The notes below the pieces were generated by a model. It ran no database searches. It was not told the DNA's origin and worked only from the letters and a program-made list of their open reading frames with translations. From Melieria omissa (Eukaryota; Arthropoda; Insecta; Diptera; Ulidiidae), in NCBI GenBank assembly GCA_963971225.1, contig OZ020268.1, positions 37,612,848 through 37,676,847 on the forward strand: DNA of 64,000 bases. Direction: 5' to 3'. This document shows positions 43,400 through 56,128 of the stretch, piece by piece (the stretch's first letter is position 1; every line of letters begins with the position of its first letter). The position numbers were made by a program, and so were the translations under genes.

Positions 43400-45620
43400 T
43401 TTATTCCCACTGAAAATTCGTTTTACACACAACGGACATTCAAAATTTGCTGCGGTCAATGCACTAAATAATTTAATTGGTTTTAAATTGAGCGCTCGGC
43501 AGGACGAGCGCACACAATGTCATTGACCAAACCAATGCATCCGCGGGCTCGAGGTCAGCTGCACACACACACACGAACTGCGCGGCAGCAGTTTCAAAAT
43601 TTAAAGCTCTGACTAACTGAAACACTGCAGCGGCGAATTTAATCCGACGCCACTGCACGCATCACACGGCGGCACCTGCTGTGTGTTGCAGGTGTTGCAC
43701 GGCTGCGTGTACATTGCACGCATGTTGCACGCACGCGGCGCGACGTGTCGCTGCGCGTAAACTAATTAAAATGTATGGGGCGAAAAGGTGTTAATCCACG
43801 TAAGTAATATGGCGGAAAATATTTATTGCATTATTAACGGAATTATGGAGCTGTAGAGGTGCCAGTGGGCCAGTCAACTCGGCGTTGCTGCATGGCTGGT
43901 TGACTGGTTGGTTGGTTGGTTGGTTGGTTGGTTGGTTGACTGTTTGACTGGCCGTGTGAACTTCTGTTCGCTGTAATCGTGCTTGTTGCAGTAGTCGAAT
44001 GGACCAAATTATTCTACTTGTTCGCCAAAGAATGACGTATAATTAAATTCCAATGCCATTCATTGCAGTCATTCAGTCGATCTTAATTACAGATTATGGC
44101 TTCACGAATGTTAAACAAAGTTGTAATTAATTGCATTTTTATTATGTGACAATAATTTCAAAGCTAAAATAAATAAAAGTCAGAACAATAAGTAAAAGTT
44201 GATGAAAGTAGTTGAAGTAGTTTAAAGCCCCAACCAGAATTCAAGATAAAGTTACCAATTAAATTAAGTTGAGCAGCAAAAAAGGTTTTCGATTTTCTTT
44301 TGGAGGCTGTGAGTAGTAAGCAACACAACATATATTGAATTCATGTAAATTGATTGGATATCTTTTTCACCAGTCGGTTATATGGCAGCGGAGACAATTT
44401 TTCAATCACCGTGTGCCGCAAATGTGATTCTGAGCCTCGAGAGTGTTGAAAATTAAATAAATCAAAATATTTAAATTTTTAATTTAAATAAACCTGCACT
44501 TAAAAATTGAAGAGAGTGGAGGAAAAACCTTCATCCGTTCTCAAATGATGCAAGCAGAAACTTAACTCTTTGAAAAAAAGGATTAAAAAAAGATTATCAC
44601 ACCATAAGTTAGGTTACGTTAGGCAAGCTGGCTGACCAAGTTTGCCACGTATATACTCTGTTAGGTCCAAATAACATTAAGAGCTTTCTGATGTTGCATA
44701 TCGATGTAAAAGTTATCAGTGAGAAGTAGGTATTCCTAGCAAAGTTCAGCAGCAACGTAATGTCGAACTTGGAGGCTTCCTGGAAGAAGATAAGAATGTG
44801 GCTCTTAAGTAAGCAAGACACAGTCCTGAGATATCCGCACAGAAGCAACGAATATGCTCACATACACATTAAATTATTTCATTTCACAAACTGACGCTCA
44901 CCACGAACAGCGACTGATAGCGCAACTCAAAAATATTAAAACAAAAATTCCAATTGATTGGTTTACATACTTCAGAGTTCAGTTTTTGTATTTTAAATTA
45001 AAAAATTGCAATTCAAATAAAATAATTTTAAATTTGCCAGTAAGATTATCCGTGTTCGCTGCTAGTTTGTTCAAAACCAAACCCATTCAAAAATGTTGCA
45101 AATTTTTAACCCACACTTCATACGAATGGGACCAAAAAATCTATATGTATTTTTTAGTGTTTAGAAAATGTCTCTTTCAGAAATACAAAAAAAAGGAAAA
45201 GCCCAATACATCAATTCATTTTCTTGCAAGCGAGACTCGAATAACCAACCTGGCGTTCAACATTCCGAACAGAAGTTGAGGCATTTGAAGTTCAGACATA
45301 AAGCATGAAAATGTTTTTTAATTTTCCAAAAATATTGTATCACCATACTCCCTCGACACTGCAATGCTCAAATGTTCCTCAGTACCTATAATAAATAATG
45401 CTACAAAATAGATTTAAATTTATGTCAACAATATTTTAATTTTTTATATTTAATTTGGCTTCAACAAATCGTAAAAATTTAAGGAATATTTTCCTTCAAA
45501 AAAATATGCAATAAAGAAATAAAAGTGCTTCATAGAGTCATTTGACTTACTTGAATATTCTAATTTGAAAACGGCTGTCCTTTCTGAATGACACACTTGG
45601 ACCAGAAATGAGTCCATTCG
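43400..45620. other. Non-coding; GC-rich island at 43490-44000
   Basis: CpG-rich unique sequence at 43490-43760 and then AT-rich DNA. An open frame of 141 codons at 44854-45279 is Lys/Asn/Phe-rich without motifs and is probably chance. Confidence 0.35.
43906..43938. repeat. (GGTT)n microsatellite
   Basis: Eight consecutive GGTT units. Confidence 0.9.
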
Positions 45621-45623
45621 GAT

Positions 45624-45839
45624 AGGTTCGGTTAGGTTATTGTGGCTGCCTCTGTGAGAGGCCTAGGAGGCCTATTGTGATACCACATATTTCACCACGT
45701 TTAAATGTGTAATTCTTATCCGGTTCACGTCGATAGCGCTAAAAGTAGATGAGTGTTTCACCACCCCGAACTAGGAATCGAATCGAGGTCCTCGGTATGA
45801 GAAGCCAGCACGCTACCCACTGGACTATCGAGGTCGGCA
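45624..45839 (-). mobile_element. tRNA-headed SINE, short copy
   Basis: On the minus strand it begins GCCGACCTCGATAGTCCAGT and GGGTAGCG (A-box-like), then GATTCGATTCC (B-box-like), then ACTCATCTACTTTTAGCGCT, and ends with GTGGTATCACAATAGGCC..CAGCCAC..AACCTAACC. Compared with 57249-57649 it lacks about 165 bp in the middle. The RNA polymerase III boxes are recognisable but the copy is mutated. Confidence 0.82.
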
Positions 45840-45909
45840 GCCCATTGTGATAACAACAGTAGAACACAGGGCTGTGGACATCATCGAGGAGCAAATTCAT
45901 ATCTAAAAC

Positions 45910-46320
45910 ACAGTCTAGCAAGTCTCTCATATTGATTCATTTTCAGTCAAGTTGTCGATGAAAATCAATTGTGTCAATTTCATTTACTGAATGAACTCTT
46001 AGAAAGTCTCTCATATTAACTGATCTTGACTTAAGTCAATTAAGCTATCGAGCCCAACAAATGTTAGAAATGAAGATCGGAAGAAGGAGATGCAAAGGAA
46101 GACACGTCTTAGATGGAGAGTTCAAGGTGAGTGAACATTCATCACTTTTAATATACGAAACGAGAGCGGTGGCTGGAGAGATGTTTTTCGTCAGGCCGAA
46201 GCCATGCAACGAGTTATAAAGCTAAGCTTAGTAAGTTGCGAGTGAAAATGAATTTGTCAATTTGATTCGAGGAAGAGACCCAACAAGTCCCTCATGTTGA
46301 CTAATCATTAGTTAACCAAC
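45910..46320 (+). repeat. Degenerate iterations of AAGTCTCTCATATTGACT
   Basis: AAGTCTCTCATATTGATTCA (45919), AAGTCTCTCATATTAACTGA (46006) and AAGTCCCTCATGTTGACTAA (46288) lie within 400 bp, each followed by CAAGT/CAATT-rich text. Probably an old tandem repeat broken by the LINE piece at 46072. Confidence 0.55.
46072..46262 (+). pseudogene. Possible LINE (RTE-like) C-terminal relic
   Basis: Plus-strand reading gives QRKTRLRWRVQGE and, about 25 codons on, ESGGWRDVFRQAEAMQRVIK then LSLVS. A basic G-R-R-RLRW stretch followed by WR..(F)..A is the usual end of RTE-like LINE proteins. It is short and disrupted, so confidence is limited. Confidence 0.45.
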
Positions 46321-47860
46321 TTTTCGTTGAAGAAGCCAGTTTCTCAATTTTACTGATCCCAAATCAACTAATTTAACAAAAAGGTCAGAAGATTGAATAT
46401 TGCACTCGAATATTCAAAAGAATTTAGAGGAGAATCCTTATTTTAAGTTTAGCGAAAAGTTTCTTCAACTTACAAAATGGTTTCATATATTTTATAAATT
46501 CGGTTAGTATTTGAAAGGAACTTTGTCACAAATTGTATCTTATTTAAAGAACAACAATATTCATAAAACCATATCTGTGCCTCACTGACCAGCGCAGAGG
46601 TGTGATAAATCTTGTGTAAATGTGTTTATGTATTTTTATTAAAATCACTTGTATCTTTTTCATTTTTCTAACACCAAATCGGATTTCTAGAATAAGTAAG
46701 CTTATCTTTTAGATACTTATTGTGGCAATAATGCAATGTACATGCAACACAACAACACTGAATGCGCATTGATGTTCGAAGTAGCATCAATGCGACTTTT
46801 AGGGAGCATGATAGTCTTTCGGGAATTATTGCAGAGACGATTTGAGGCAATGCTATAATGTTCGCGAACGAGTTGAGCTCCAGGCAAAGACAGCTTAGGG
46901 CCAGTGAGTTTAGTTGTGACTTCCAACAGTGTGGCACCCAAAAAGATATGACAAGTGAAAGAAAATGAAGTGAGGTTGAAGAATTGTAAATAAATTGGCT
47001 ACAGTGGTAAACTGTATTAAAGAATTTCAGTGTGTTTTATTTTGGCACAATTCAGCGATACGAACTACGCCGGCTTTGGCCAGCAAAATTAACTTTATTA
47101 GTTTTAGACTTACTTATGTACAATAAATTTAAGTTTCAAATATGAGTTATTTTTATAGTAGTAGTAAATTATTTGCCCGGTATTTTCTTAGTAGTTCTCG
47201 GACTTATGGAGTTTCGGAAGTGTATACATTTTGTTTTTTACACATTAATTTTATATTTAAATTATTTTGAAGGCGGTTAAAGTTTTAGTACTGAGCTGAG
47301 AGCCCGTAAAACCCCAAAAAAATGTTAATAGAAACGATAAAAAATTTTATTTATTTATTAATTTATCCCATAAGGTGATAATCCTAGTTTGGATGAAGCA
47401 CGAAGTGGCAGACGAGGTGAGTTATAGCAACGATAGTAAGTAATAAAGGGCTAGGCGCATATAAAGTCTTGTTCCCTTCTTTGTTTAGGCACCTGCGGTA
47501 GTCCCAACTGTCAGCAACTAATCGAATGGAAACAACAGACGCTTTCACTAAGCCAATCGATTTAAGATAATTAAGAACAAAAACTACAAATCATGTTAAT
47601 TAATTTCAAAGCAAGAAGAGGTCACTCCCTTCACCCTTCACACCCTTCTGAAAAATCACAAACTCACTCATTGAAATTAATACTGAGTCAAATATTAAAT
47701 TGCAATGGCCATAAAAAAATGAAAAAATTTTCATTATTATTAAAAATTTGCCCTGAAAACGTTTAGAATTAAAGGCTTAAGCTAATATCTTATTGACAAG
47801 CTCCTTAATTATATTAAACTCTAATGCTCAAACCATCAAACATAGTCTTATGCGATTGTT
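46321..47860. other. AT-rich non-coding
   Basis: A 70-90 codon pair of frames at 46668-46941 (minus) has no motif I recognise. TTATTTATTTATTAATTTATCCCATAAGGTGA-like text at 47348 resembles a retroposon 3' end but was not matched to another copy. Confidence 0.35.
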
Positions 47861-50280
47861 GATCCTAAAAGTATGCCACACAAATACACCCGCAATGCGC
47901 AGCTGAATGCATAATGAAACAGCGTAAAGAAAATCTCAGAAAAAAAAGCAGCTTAATCGAAAAAATTTCTACAATTTAATTCCTTAAAGCCACAAACTCT
48001 TCGACACTGCCCTGGATTGTCTCTCTCCGCCCACACAACAGTCGCTTTCATGTGGCTAATGCAAACGTCTCGTTCCATCGCGCTTTCCCATACAAGCGTC
48101 AGCCAGAGGGCGAGAAAGAAAACAAATGCCAGCAAATTTCAGAAATTCAATGAAGGTGTAAATTTGTAATTCCTACACTTTGTAAATTTATTTCAACGCT
48201 CCGCGACCCCTCGACCCTGCAGCACTCTTCGTCCCAATTCCGCTTTGCATTTACATTTCCGTTGCGGCATTGTCCATTCAGTGATTCGTTCGACTTTGCT
48301 GCCACACTTTGCATTCTTCTTTGTTTGTTTGGCGCTATGCTAAAACAACAACAACAATAACAACAACAAAAACAAAATAGCCTTCGGCAATTGCACCGCT
48401 TAACATTTGCCGTATCAAAGTAGATTATTATGAATATTTTATTATCATTTGTGAATTTTTTAAGACCTCGACTAATGGCGCCAAGTTGCTGATGGCATCA
48501 GCTGCAAAATACAACAACAACAACAACAATGTCAAAATATGAGAGCAATAAAAGCGCAGTGGCAAAAAGTCGTCGTCGTCGTCGACGCTGGCTGCTTTGA
48601 CTGCGGCTGCGGCTATGCATAAAGGCCGCATGCCTAAAAATATGCTTTATGGCTTTTTGGTTGAGTGTGCAGTCGGCCACTTTAGCGCGCCGCCTCACCG
48701 CGCGCACAACGGGCGTATTTTATTTCATTTTCTTGACGCTGTGGAAACGGAAACATTTTGTGAAATGTTGTTATGCCGTTGACGGGGCCCGCAACGGAAA
48801 GAAGCGCGCCCGAGTGAAGAAGAAGAAGTGAGTGGTGGCAGCGCCAACTGTGGTGAGAAAAGAATTTATGGCCTGAGGTCTGCAGAGGGCATACAAGGTA
48901 AATGTTTCACTTTGGTGCGCAGCAGCCGGAAAGCAAACACGCAGCTATACTGTAGGCAGCATAGTTTCATTCCACACATACACACACACACACTTGCATG
49001 AGCCTAAAAGTATACACTTTAAATGCGGGCCGGCAGTGTGTTTGTGTTGAAGTTTTGCAAAATTTAATTCCTCTCACTGTGGCTGCTAAATATTTGGCGC
49101 TGCGCATCGGCCACACTAAATCACTGGTGTGTCCGCCCTCCCACACGTGGCGTGTCGTTGCCGAAAAGTAGGCAACATGAAATTATCACAGCGCACCGCG
49201 AGCGGAAGACACGTAATTCGTGTATCGCGCAGTGGCGGAAAGACAATTGTCGGCGCGAATGGCTGCCAGTGCGCCAAATCCTCCGTGTAATAATGGGTTT
49301 GATGTGGTTGTTAACACAACGTGCTCGCGGTAATAAATTCGTTTATTGAATTGCCAACACACACACACACACAGACACACATAACTTTATATACCTAAGG
49401 TGCAACGCGAGACGAAATAACGGCAGCGCAAAGCAAAGAAGCGAAAAGCGGCCACTCGAGCTGTGGCGGAGGCAGCAAGTGGGCGTCGAAAGTGCGATTT
49501 ATGCACTACAACAATAACGTTAGCGCTCTGTCGTAGCAGCAACATTGGCACACATCTATTTCGCTTTAAAGGGCGTGCGCCAAATAAATTTGAAACGCCC
49601 GCAAGTATGCTTTAAAAAATTTGCCCTCGCACTTCTTAGTATTGAGCGAAATTTCTGTGCTTGTGTGTGTGTGTGCGGCTGCATGCAATCGTTGCTAAAT
49701 GGTGTTGTTGTTGTTGTTGCTATGACCAATGCTGTTGCTGATTTTGTGTTCGTTCGCCCGCATACACGTGCGACCGCCTAAAAGTATGCATGCAATCCAA
49801 TGCAATGCAATGCAATGCCAACTGCCAGCCAAATTGCTGTAGCTGTTTGTTGTTGTTGCTGCTTAAAATGCCACAAGCCGGAGACCGGAAGTCAAATGTG
49901 CTGGGTCACGTAATTCAAATAGAGTCTTCATGGCTTAACCGAGCATGCCGAATGGCAATTGTAGAAAAGTTGGGCGGACGTGCGGACGAGAGCTGCCGGT
50001 GACGCGGCGCCCAAACGGTTTGCAGTTGTTGCTGGCTTGCAGCAACTTAATAATGCACTTACATAGTTTGGTTATATTTGGTGTATTTGTTGTTGGTATT
50101 GTTGCTATTTGCAGCAGCAAAAACATGTGGCAAGCAAATTAAATAAAAAATACATATTGTGCAGCAAAACGAGAAATGTAACGAAATAAAAATCGAAAGA
50201 AGGCAAATTATTTTTGAGGCAAATGTGCTAAAAATAATAGAATATATAATAGAAGAATTGAAAAGTGATGGAAATGGGAG
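47861..50280. other. GC-rich unique island with 14-mer cluster
   Basis: This stretch has CpG-rich unique DNA, (CA)n and (GTT)n runs, and overlapping short frames without motifs. It looks like conserved regulatory or non-coding transcribed DNA rather than transposon sequence. Confidence 0.35.
47863..49789 (+). promoter_or_regulatory. Candidate homotypic cluster of GCCTAAAAGTATGC sites
   Basis: Within 1.93 kb lie four copies on the same strand: 47863-47876 (TCC..), 48632-48645 (A for G), 49002-49015 (GTATAC) and 49776-49789 (exact). A half match (GCAAGTATGCTTTAAA) lies at 49591. Exact copies also occur at 17388-17401 (CARP intron 4), 34245-34258 (inside the solo LTR) and 30638-30651 (reverse). 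Such clustering in otherwise unique DNA suggests a binding site for a sequence-specific factor. The factor is unknown to me. Confidence 0.4.
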
Positions 50281-50290
50281 GGAATGGAAT

Positions 50291-51900
50291 CTAATCTAAT
50301 CTAATCTAATCTAATCTAATCTAATCTAATCTAATCTAATCTAATCTAATCTAATCTAATCTAATCTAATCTAATCTAATCTAATCTAATCTAATCTAAT
50401 CTAATCTAATCTAATCTAATCTAATCTAATCTAATCTAATCTAATCTAATCTAATCTAATCTAATCTAATCTAATCTAATCTAATCTAATCTAATCTAAT
50501 CTAATCTAATCTAATCTAATCTAATCTAATCTAATCTAATCTAATCTAATCTAATCTAATCTAATCTAATCTAATCTAATCTAATCTAATCTAATCTAAT
50601 CTAATCTAATCTAATCTAATCTAATCTAATCTAATCTAATCTAATCTAATCTAATCTAATCTAATCTAATCTAATCTAATCTAATCTAATCTAATCTAAT
50701 CTAATCTAATCTAATCTAATCTAATCTAATCTAATCTAATCTAATCTAATCTAATCTAATCTAATCTAATCTAATCTAATCTAATCTAATCTAATCTAAT
50801 CTAATCTAATCTAATCTAATCTAATCTAATCTAATCTAATCTAATCTAATCTAATCTAATCTAATCTAATCTAATCTAATCTAATCTAATCTAATCTAAT
50901 CTAATCTAATCTAATCTAATCTAATCTAATCTAATCTAATCTAATCTAATCTAATCTAATCTAATCTAATCTAATCTAATCTAATCTAATCTAATCTAAT
51001 CTAATCTAATCTAATCTAATCTAATCTAATCTAATCTAATCTAATCTAATCTAATCTAATCTAATCTAATCTAATCTAATCTAATCTAATCTAATCTAAT
51101 CTAATCTAATCTAATCTAATCTAATCTAATCTAATCTAATCTAATCTAATCTAATCTAATCTAATCTAATCTAATCTAATCTAATCTAATCTAATCTAAT
51201 CTAATCTAATCTAATCTAATCTAATCTAATCTAATCTAATCTAATCTAATCTAATCTAATCTAATCTAATCTAATCTAATCTAATCTAATCTAATCTAAT
51301 CTAATCTAATCTAATCTAATCTAATCTAATCTAATCTAATCTAATCTAATCTAATCTAATCTAATCTAATCTAATCTAATCTAATCTAATCTAATCTAAT
51401 CTAATCTAATCTAATCTAATCTAATCTAATCTAATCTAATCTAATCTAATCTAATCTAATCTAATCTAATCTAATCTAATCTAATCTAATCTAATCTAAT
51501 CTAATCTAATCTAATCTAATCTAATCTAATCTAATCTAATCTAATCTAATCTAATCTAATCTAATCTAATCTAATCTAATCTAATCTAATCTAATCTAAT
51601 CTAATCTAATCTAATCTAATCTAATCTAATCTAATCTAATCTAATCTAATCTAATCTAATCTAATCTAATCTAATCTAATCTAATCTAATCTAATCTAAT
51701 CTAATCTAATCTAATCTAATCTAATCTAATCTAATCTAATCTAATCTAATCTAATCTAATCTAATCTAATCTAATCTAATCTAATCTAATCTAATCTAAT
51801 CTAATCTAATCTAATCGAATCGAATCGAATCTAATCTAAACTAATCTAATCTAATCTAATCTAATCTAATCTAATCTAATCTAATCTAATCTAATCTAAT
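50291..51900. repeat. (CTAAT)n satellite, 1.5 kb uninterrupted
   Basis: From 50291 to 51815 the pentamer CTAAT repeats without a single change, 305 copies. Then follow three CGAAT variants, one CTAAA, and further CTAAT to 51900, dissolving into TGATTCGAATTGATTCTAATC. The perfect interior with variants only at the right edge is typical of an array growing by slippage or unequal exchange. True length may differ in the genome. Confidence 0.99.
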
Positions 51901-53984
51901 TGATTCGAATTGATTCTAATCAGGGATCAGGAGCAGGTCCACAACTAAGTTAACTAGAACTGAGACCAGGATGGGTTGTATAATTATGAATTGAATTGAA
52001 TATTTTCAAATCACACATCATTATCACATTATCGACAAAAGGTCAACTGTCGGCCAAGTAATATTCGATTTAATGCTGCATGCAACAACAATGAATACGA
52101 ATGCAGCAAGTCAAACTGGAAACCGAAAGGAGAATGCGAAACCTAATAATTTCATTTGATTTGGAATGAATCTATTATATTGAATTCACACGCACAGCCC
52201 GGACACGGCCGCACAGCAGTCGCACAATAGGCCCAAGTCACAACGAGCGCACATGAATATGAATTCGCACAGACAACCGGCTATCCAGATAAACAGACAG
52301 ACATCAGTACGAATGCAGACAGGCAGGCAAAATAAAATTGAAATTGCGCTCTGTCGATGTGCGAGCAGAGAAGCGGCAACGGGCATCGGATGCAGTTCGA
52401 TATAAAGGAAAGAATTTCAACTCATCATACACACACACATACGTACACATTTGACTGCCGTGATATTTTCTATTAAATTTTGCATGCTCACATTGCATTC
52501 TGTCGCTTTCTGCACGTCCAACCAACCAACCAACCAACGACTCGCTCAGTCTCCGAGCAGTGCCCCGATGTGGCGTCTGCTTTACACGTGTCACATGCAC
52601 CGCGCCGAGGCAATACTGCACACTTTCATTACTACACATTACTGACATGCGTTTTCCTGCACCTTCAATCAGATGTTGCACGACTGGATTTGCTGCGGCT
52701 CATCCATTACCTGTTGCCATTGTGGAAACACTTCGATGCTTCGATTCGGCTTTTCGCCACTCTGCGGCGGTCACACACACACCGACAGCACTGGGGACGG
52801 AGGTCACGTCTGGAAGTAGAGACGTGTGCGTCTTTTGGCTTTTCGCATGTGGCATGCAACTTGCGGCTTGCGGCCGCAATTACTTGCAAATCATGTGCGC
52901 CTTGTTAAGATTCGGTTGGCTGTCTGTATGAATGCCGGTTGAATTCTGCGCGATGCTTGTCTGCCTCTTCATTATTGTTTGCCAGCTGGATTTTTCAATC
53001 AGCTCGCCAACATATCGAAGCCGGTGCGTGAGTGCTGGTTGATTACTTTTTCTTTTACTTTATACACAAATCCTTCATTATTCTCATCTAAATATGTTTG
53101 TAGAATTTATCTATGGGTTTTCAATTTATGTTTGTAATTATTATTTTCGATGATATGTCTGTTTCGATCATTTCGTCTTTTATTATTTTTAGTTGCAACA
53201 TTTTAAATTATTTTTAGCTTCATGAAAGAGAAAAGCTGTTCTTTTTCTTCGTTGTTTGCATTATTTTGCTCTGAATACTTCAGACCATTAAAAAATATTA
53301 TTTGGAATGGAAACAATTTTAATGATATACCTACGTAATATTCTTATAAGAGTTTCATATATTTTTAATTACTCAGAGTTAGCTGAGCTGTGATGCTCAA
53401 AGCCAGTGATGGAAAATTTATTAAAAATATTTTTTGTTTTCTATTAACATTTCATTAACAAATTTAAGATAGACTCGATAGTGCTGAGAAAATTATGTGA
53501 GTTGAGATTACTTGTTTCTTAATTATCTCTGACATCTTCTGTCTCTCAGCTTCTATTGCAACTTCTGTCCAAGTCAGTGGTGCACACAGGGGCTTGAGGT
53601 TCAAACCGCTGCCCAAATAAAAAACATCTGGTTCAAAATATGGTTTCGACAATATTCGGTTCAACAGTTGTACGCAAACTCCCCTCCAAAAAATTTTATC
53701 CTGTGTGCGCCACTGATTGTCACTAACATAAATTTTAGTATTATGGGACAAATTTAGATACACACGCTTTGTATTGGACCAACGGGTGACTATGGGTCGT
53801 TCGTCGTTCGTTCTACTCAAGTAGTGTTCGACCGATTGATCGATATCGGTCAGTATTGGTCAACAATCTTGTAATTGACATTAGACATAATTGATCATTA
53901 CTTAGGTTTTTTTGACAAATTGCCCACTTAAAGGACACATTTTCGAGTATTGCGAGCTGAGCGTAGGTTCAGGTAATAGGTAGG
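51901..53984. other. Non-coding; GC-rich island at 52180-53030
   Basis: Unique-looking, CpG-rich sequence with overlapping frames on both strands (up to 142 codons at 52480-52908) but no motif; AT-rich after 53050. Confidence 0.3.
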
Positions 53985-54570
53985 TAGAAGTGACTACTCC
54001 AGGCTCATTGAGGTACCACATGTTGTCGAGCATAAGACCGCCCACTGAATCAGTTTGAGCTTCTCACGAAACCACAAATTTGACTGCGAATAATCTTTGG
54101 GCTAAATCCTTTAGACTGTCGAAGTAGAAGTTGTCCGTTTATCCCTCTTCGGGATGAAGCAGTACAAGTCAGAGATTAAATGGATTTTCTTCTTCTTCTT
54201 CTTTGTCCATAAATCTTCTACAGAAGTCGTTTGAAAACAGCCTAACTTTTTTGCGTGACTCTGATCTGGTCCCTTTTTATTGACATACGCTCTCTGAAAT
54301 GCCAGAAGTTTAAGGTTGGCAAATTTTGCTCACAGAAGCACCTTTGTTGCCATCAACTCATCTTAAATTAGTTTCCTATATAGAACTTGTACCCGTACGA
54401 AGTTTGTAGGATAAAAGAGAAGCACCGAGCGTTGTCATTTCTCGACGTAGCTGCTCACGCATTCAGTCGTACTGCCGAGTTAACTTGGCTGTTCTACAGT
54501 TCCCTGTAATACCTCTATGTCGCAGAACCAAGTCGTTCATAACTCTTAAACAAATGATGACTTTGGCGTT
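53985..54570 (-). pseudogene. LINE relic: RNase H end, Cys-rich C-terminus, 3' tail
   Basis: Minus-strand frames read LVLRHRGITGNCRTAKLTRQ (HRGI.GNC.ADELTRQ-type RNase H end), MTTLGASLLSYKL, and FCRRFMDKEEEEEEN, the same C-terminal signature as the relic at 7655-8690. The tail near 53985-54030 (TACCTCAATGAGCCTGGAGT and CACTTCTACCTACCTATTAC on the minus strand) matches the shared LINE/SINE tail. Heavily decayed. Confidence 0.75.
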
Positions 54571-55797
54571 GTGTGTAAACTAAAGTATGAAAGATGGTTG
54601 AATGTATGGACTTTCTGTTGCTTAGTTGATTGGATTCAGTGACAATGTTCCGGCATCCATTTAGTGCATTGGCGCCGTTTTGGTATCACTTTTCTCTTTT
54701 TTTTTTGCAGTAGTTATAGAAATAAATGCATGAACGATAAATCGTTCGAGTGGTGAGCCAGAACCCTAGCTTTCAAAACTGCTTTTTCAAACATTTAAAT
54801 TTTGCAACCCATTTTTTTAAAGCTCTCACGAAATAATGAATACAGAACAAGAAGTGGAGGTGCTAGAAATTGAAAAATAAATTGTATGGTAAAAAAAATC
54901 AATACAAGTTCTGCTATGAAAGTTGTCTGCATTTTTTTACGTATTTCAAGAGGTCATACAAAGCCATAGAATGAACTTTATCCATGGCCATACGCTGCTC
55001 CCAGGAATTATGTCCTGCAATTAGCTCAGAAGGATGAGAGCGGACATACAAGACAAAGCCTCTGATTGCGTTGAACCTGGCGAACGTCAAAACAGTCATA
55101 GTTCCTGTCTAATTCAAGTTGATGAAAATGCTTCCTCATGGCGTTAGCTACTCGATACTCGCTGAATAGTGAACCAATGTGTGCAAAAGATCGGATCCCC
55201 ATCAATCAAGCAATTTTGAATCGCAACGAATATTTGGCTAGTAAATCAAATAAAATCAAATCAATGTGAAATGTGATGGCTAGTTGCGAAGATTAGTTCC
55301 ACAATATGATGAAGGTTTTGCCTTTCCCATTTCAAAATGAATTTATCTATATTCTTTTTCTGACAAGCGACAGAGCACAGTTTTGCAGCTTTCATGACTA
55401 GATAGACTACCCTCTTATGTAAAGCATGCACATAACATAAGATTTGATTCAGTCTGGTTTTGATTGTAGACTCTAGCCGCAAAAGTATATTTCTGCATCA
55501 GCGAATATCAAACGAACATAGATTTTCCGCAAAGATTAAAGGGTCTTTCTGCTGCATGAAAATTAAGTGAATTGGCTTCAAGTTAATAAGAGTCTTTAAA
55601 GCATTTTATCGAGACCAATCTAAAAGATTATATAAGCGTGAAATAATATAAATGATAAAGGTCATTCATAGTAACTTGACATACTTATTTTACCCGTAAA
55701 AGTTTCAAATAGATAAATTAGTCAAAAAACCACAAGTTTTCTCTTTCATTTCATACTCATAACTTCATCATTAGGCAGCTGCAAATATTGAGAAAAA
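54571..55797. other. AT-rich non-coding
   Basis: Short minus-strand frames of 61-73 codons at 54914-55482 show no motif I recognise. Confidence 0.4.
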
Positions 55798-55810
55798 ATC
55801 GTTATCATCT

Positions 55811-55908
55811 TTATTTATTTATTTATTTAAAAGGACTTATTGTGCTATAAATATCACAATGAGTATATGTATGTAGGTTATGGAAACTGGCTTCGTGGCC
55901 TTCGTCCT
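55811..55908 (-). mobile_element. Short retroposon fragment with 13-bp target duplication
   Basis: ATCGTTATCATCT at 55798-55810 is repeated exactly at 55909-55921. On the minus strand the 98-bp insert starts AGGACGAAGGCCACGAAGCC and ends in (AAAT)n, the form of a strongly 5'-truncated LINE or SINE with a simple-repeat tail. The source element is unknown. Confidence 0.82.
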
Positions 55909-56128
55909 ATCGTTATCATCTGTTTGTGCTTTAAACTTTAAAATCTTTTAAAAATTACAGCGTATCAGAAAATGAAAAAATTAGTACGAAAGATTACTAA
56001 GGATGACCTCTAGTTTTATATATCATTTTTTGGATGGGTTGCAAGTATTGTTGCACAGTGATATAGAAAGAATTTAGCTTGAACAGTAAAAATTATAACA
56101 ACAATTTTAATATTTGGTTCAAGAAGAA

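Noticed and set aside
44854..45279. 141-codon frame.
   Set aside because: AT-rich Lys/Asn/Phe composition, no motif, no splice context; chance frame likely.
50291..51900. Interstitial telomere repeat.
   Set aside because: The unit is CTAAT/ATTAG, not the insect TTAGG, and higher flies lack TTAGG telomeres.
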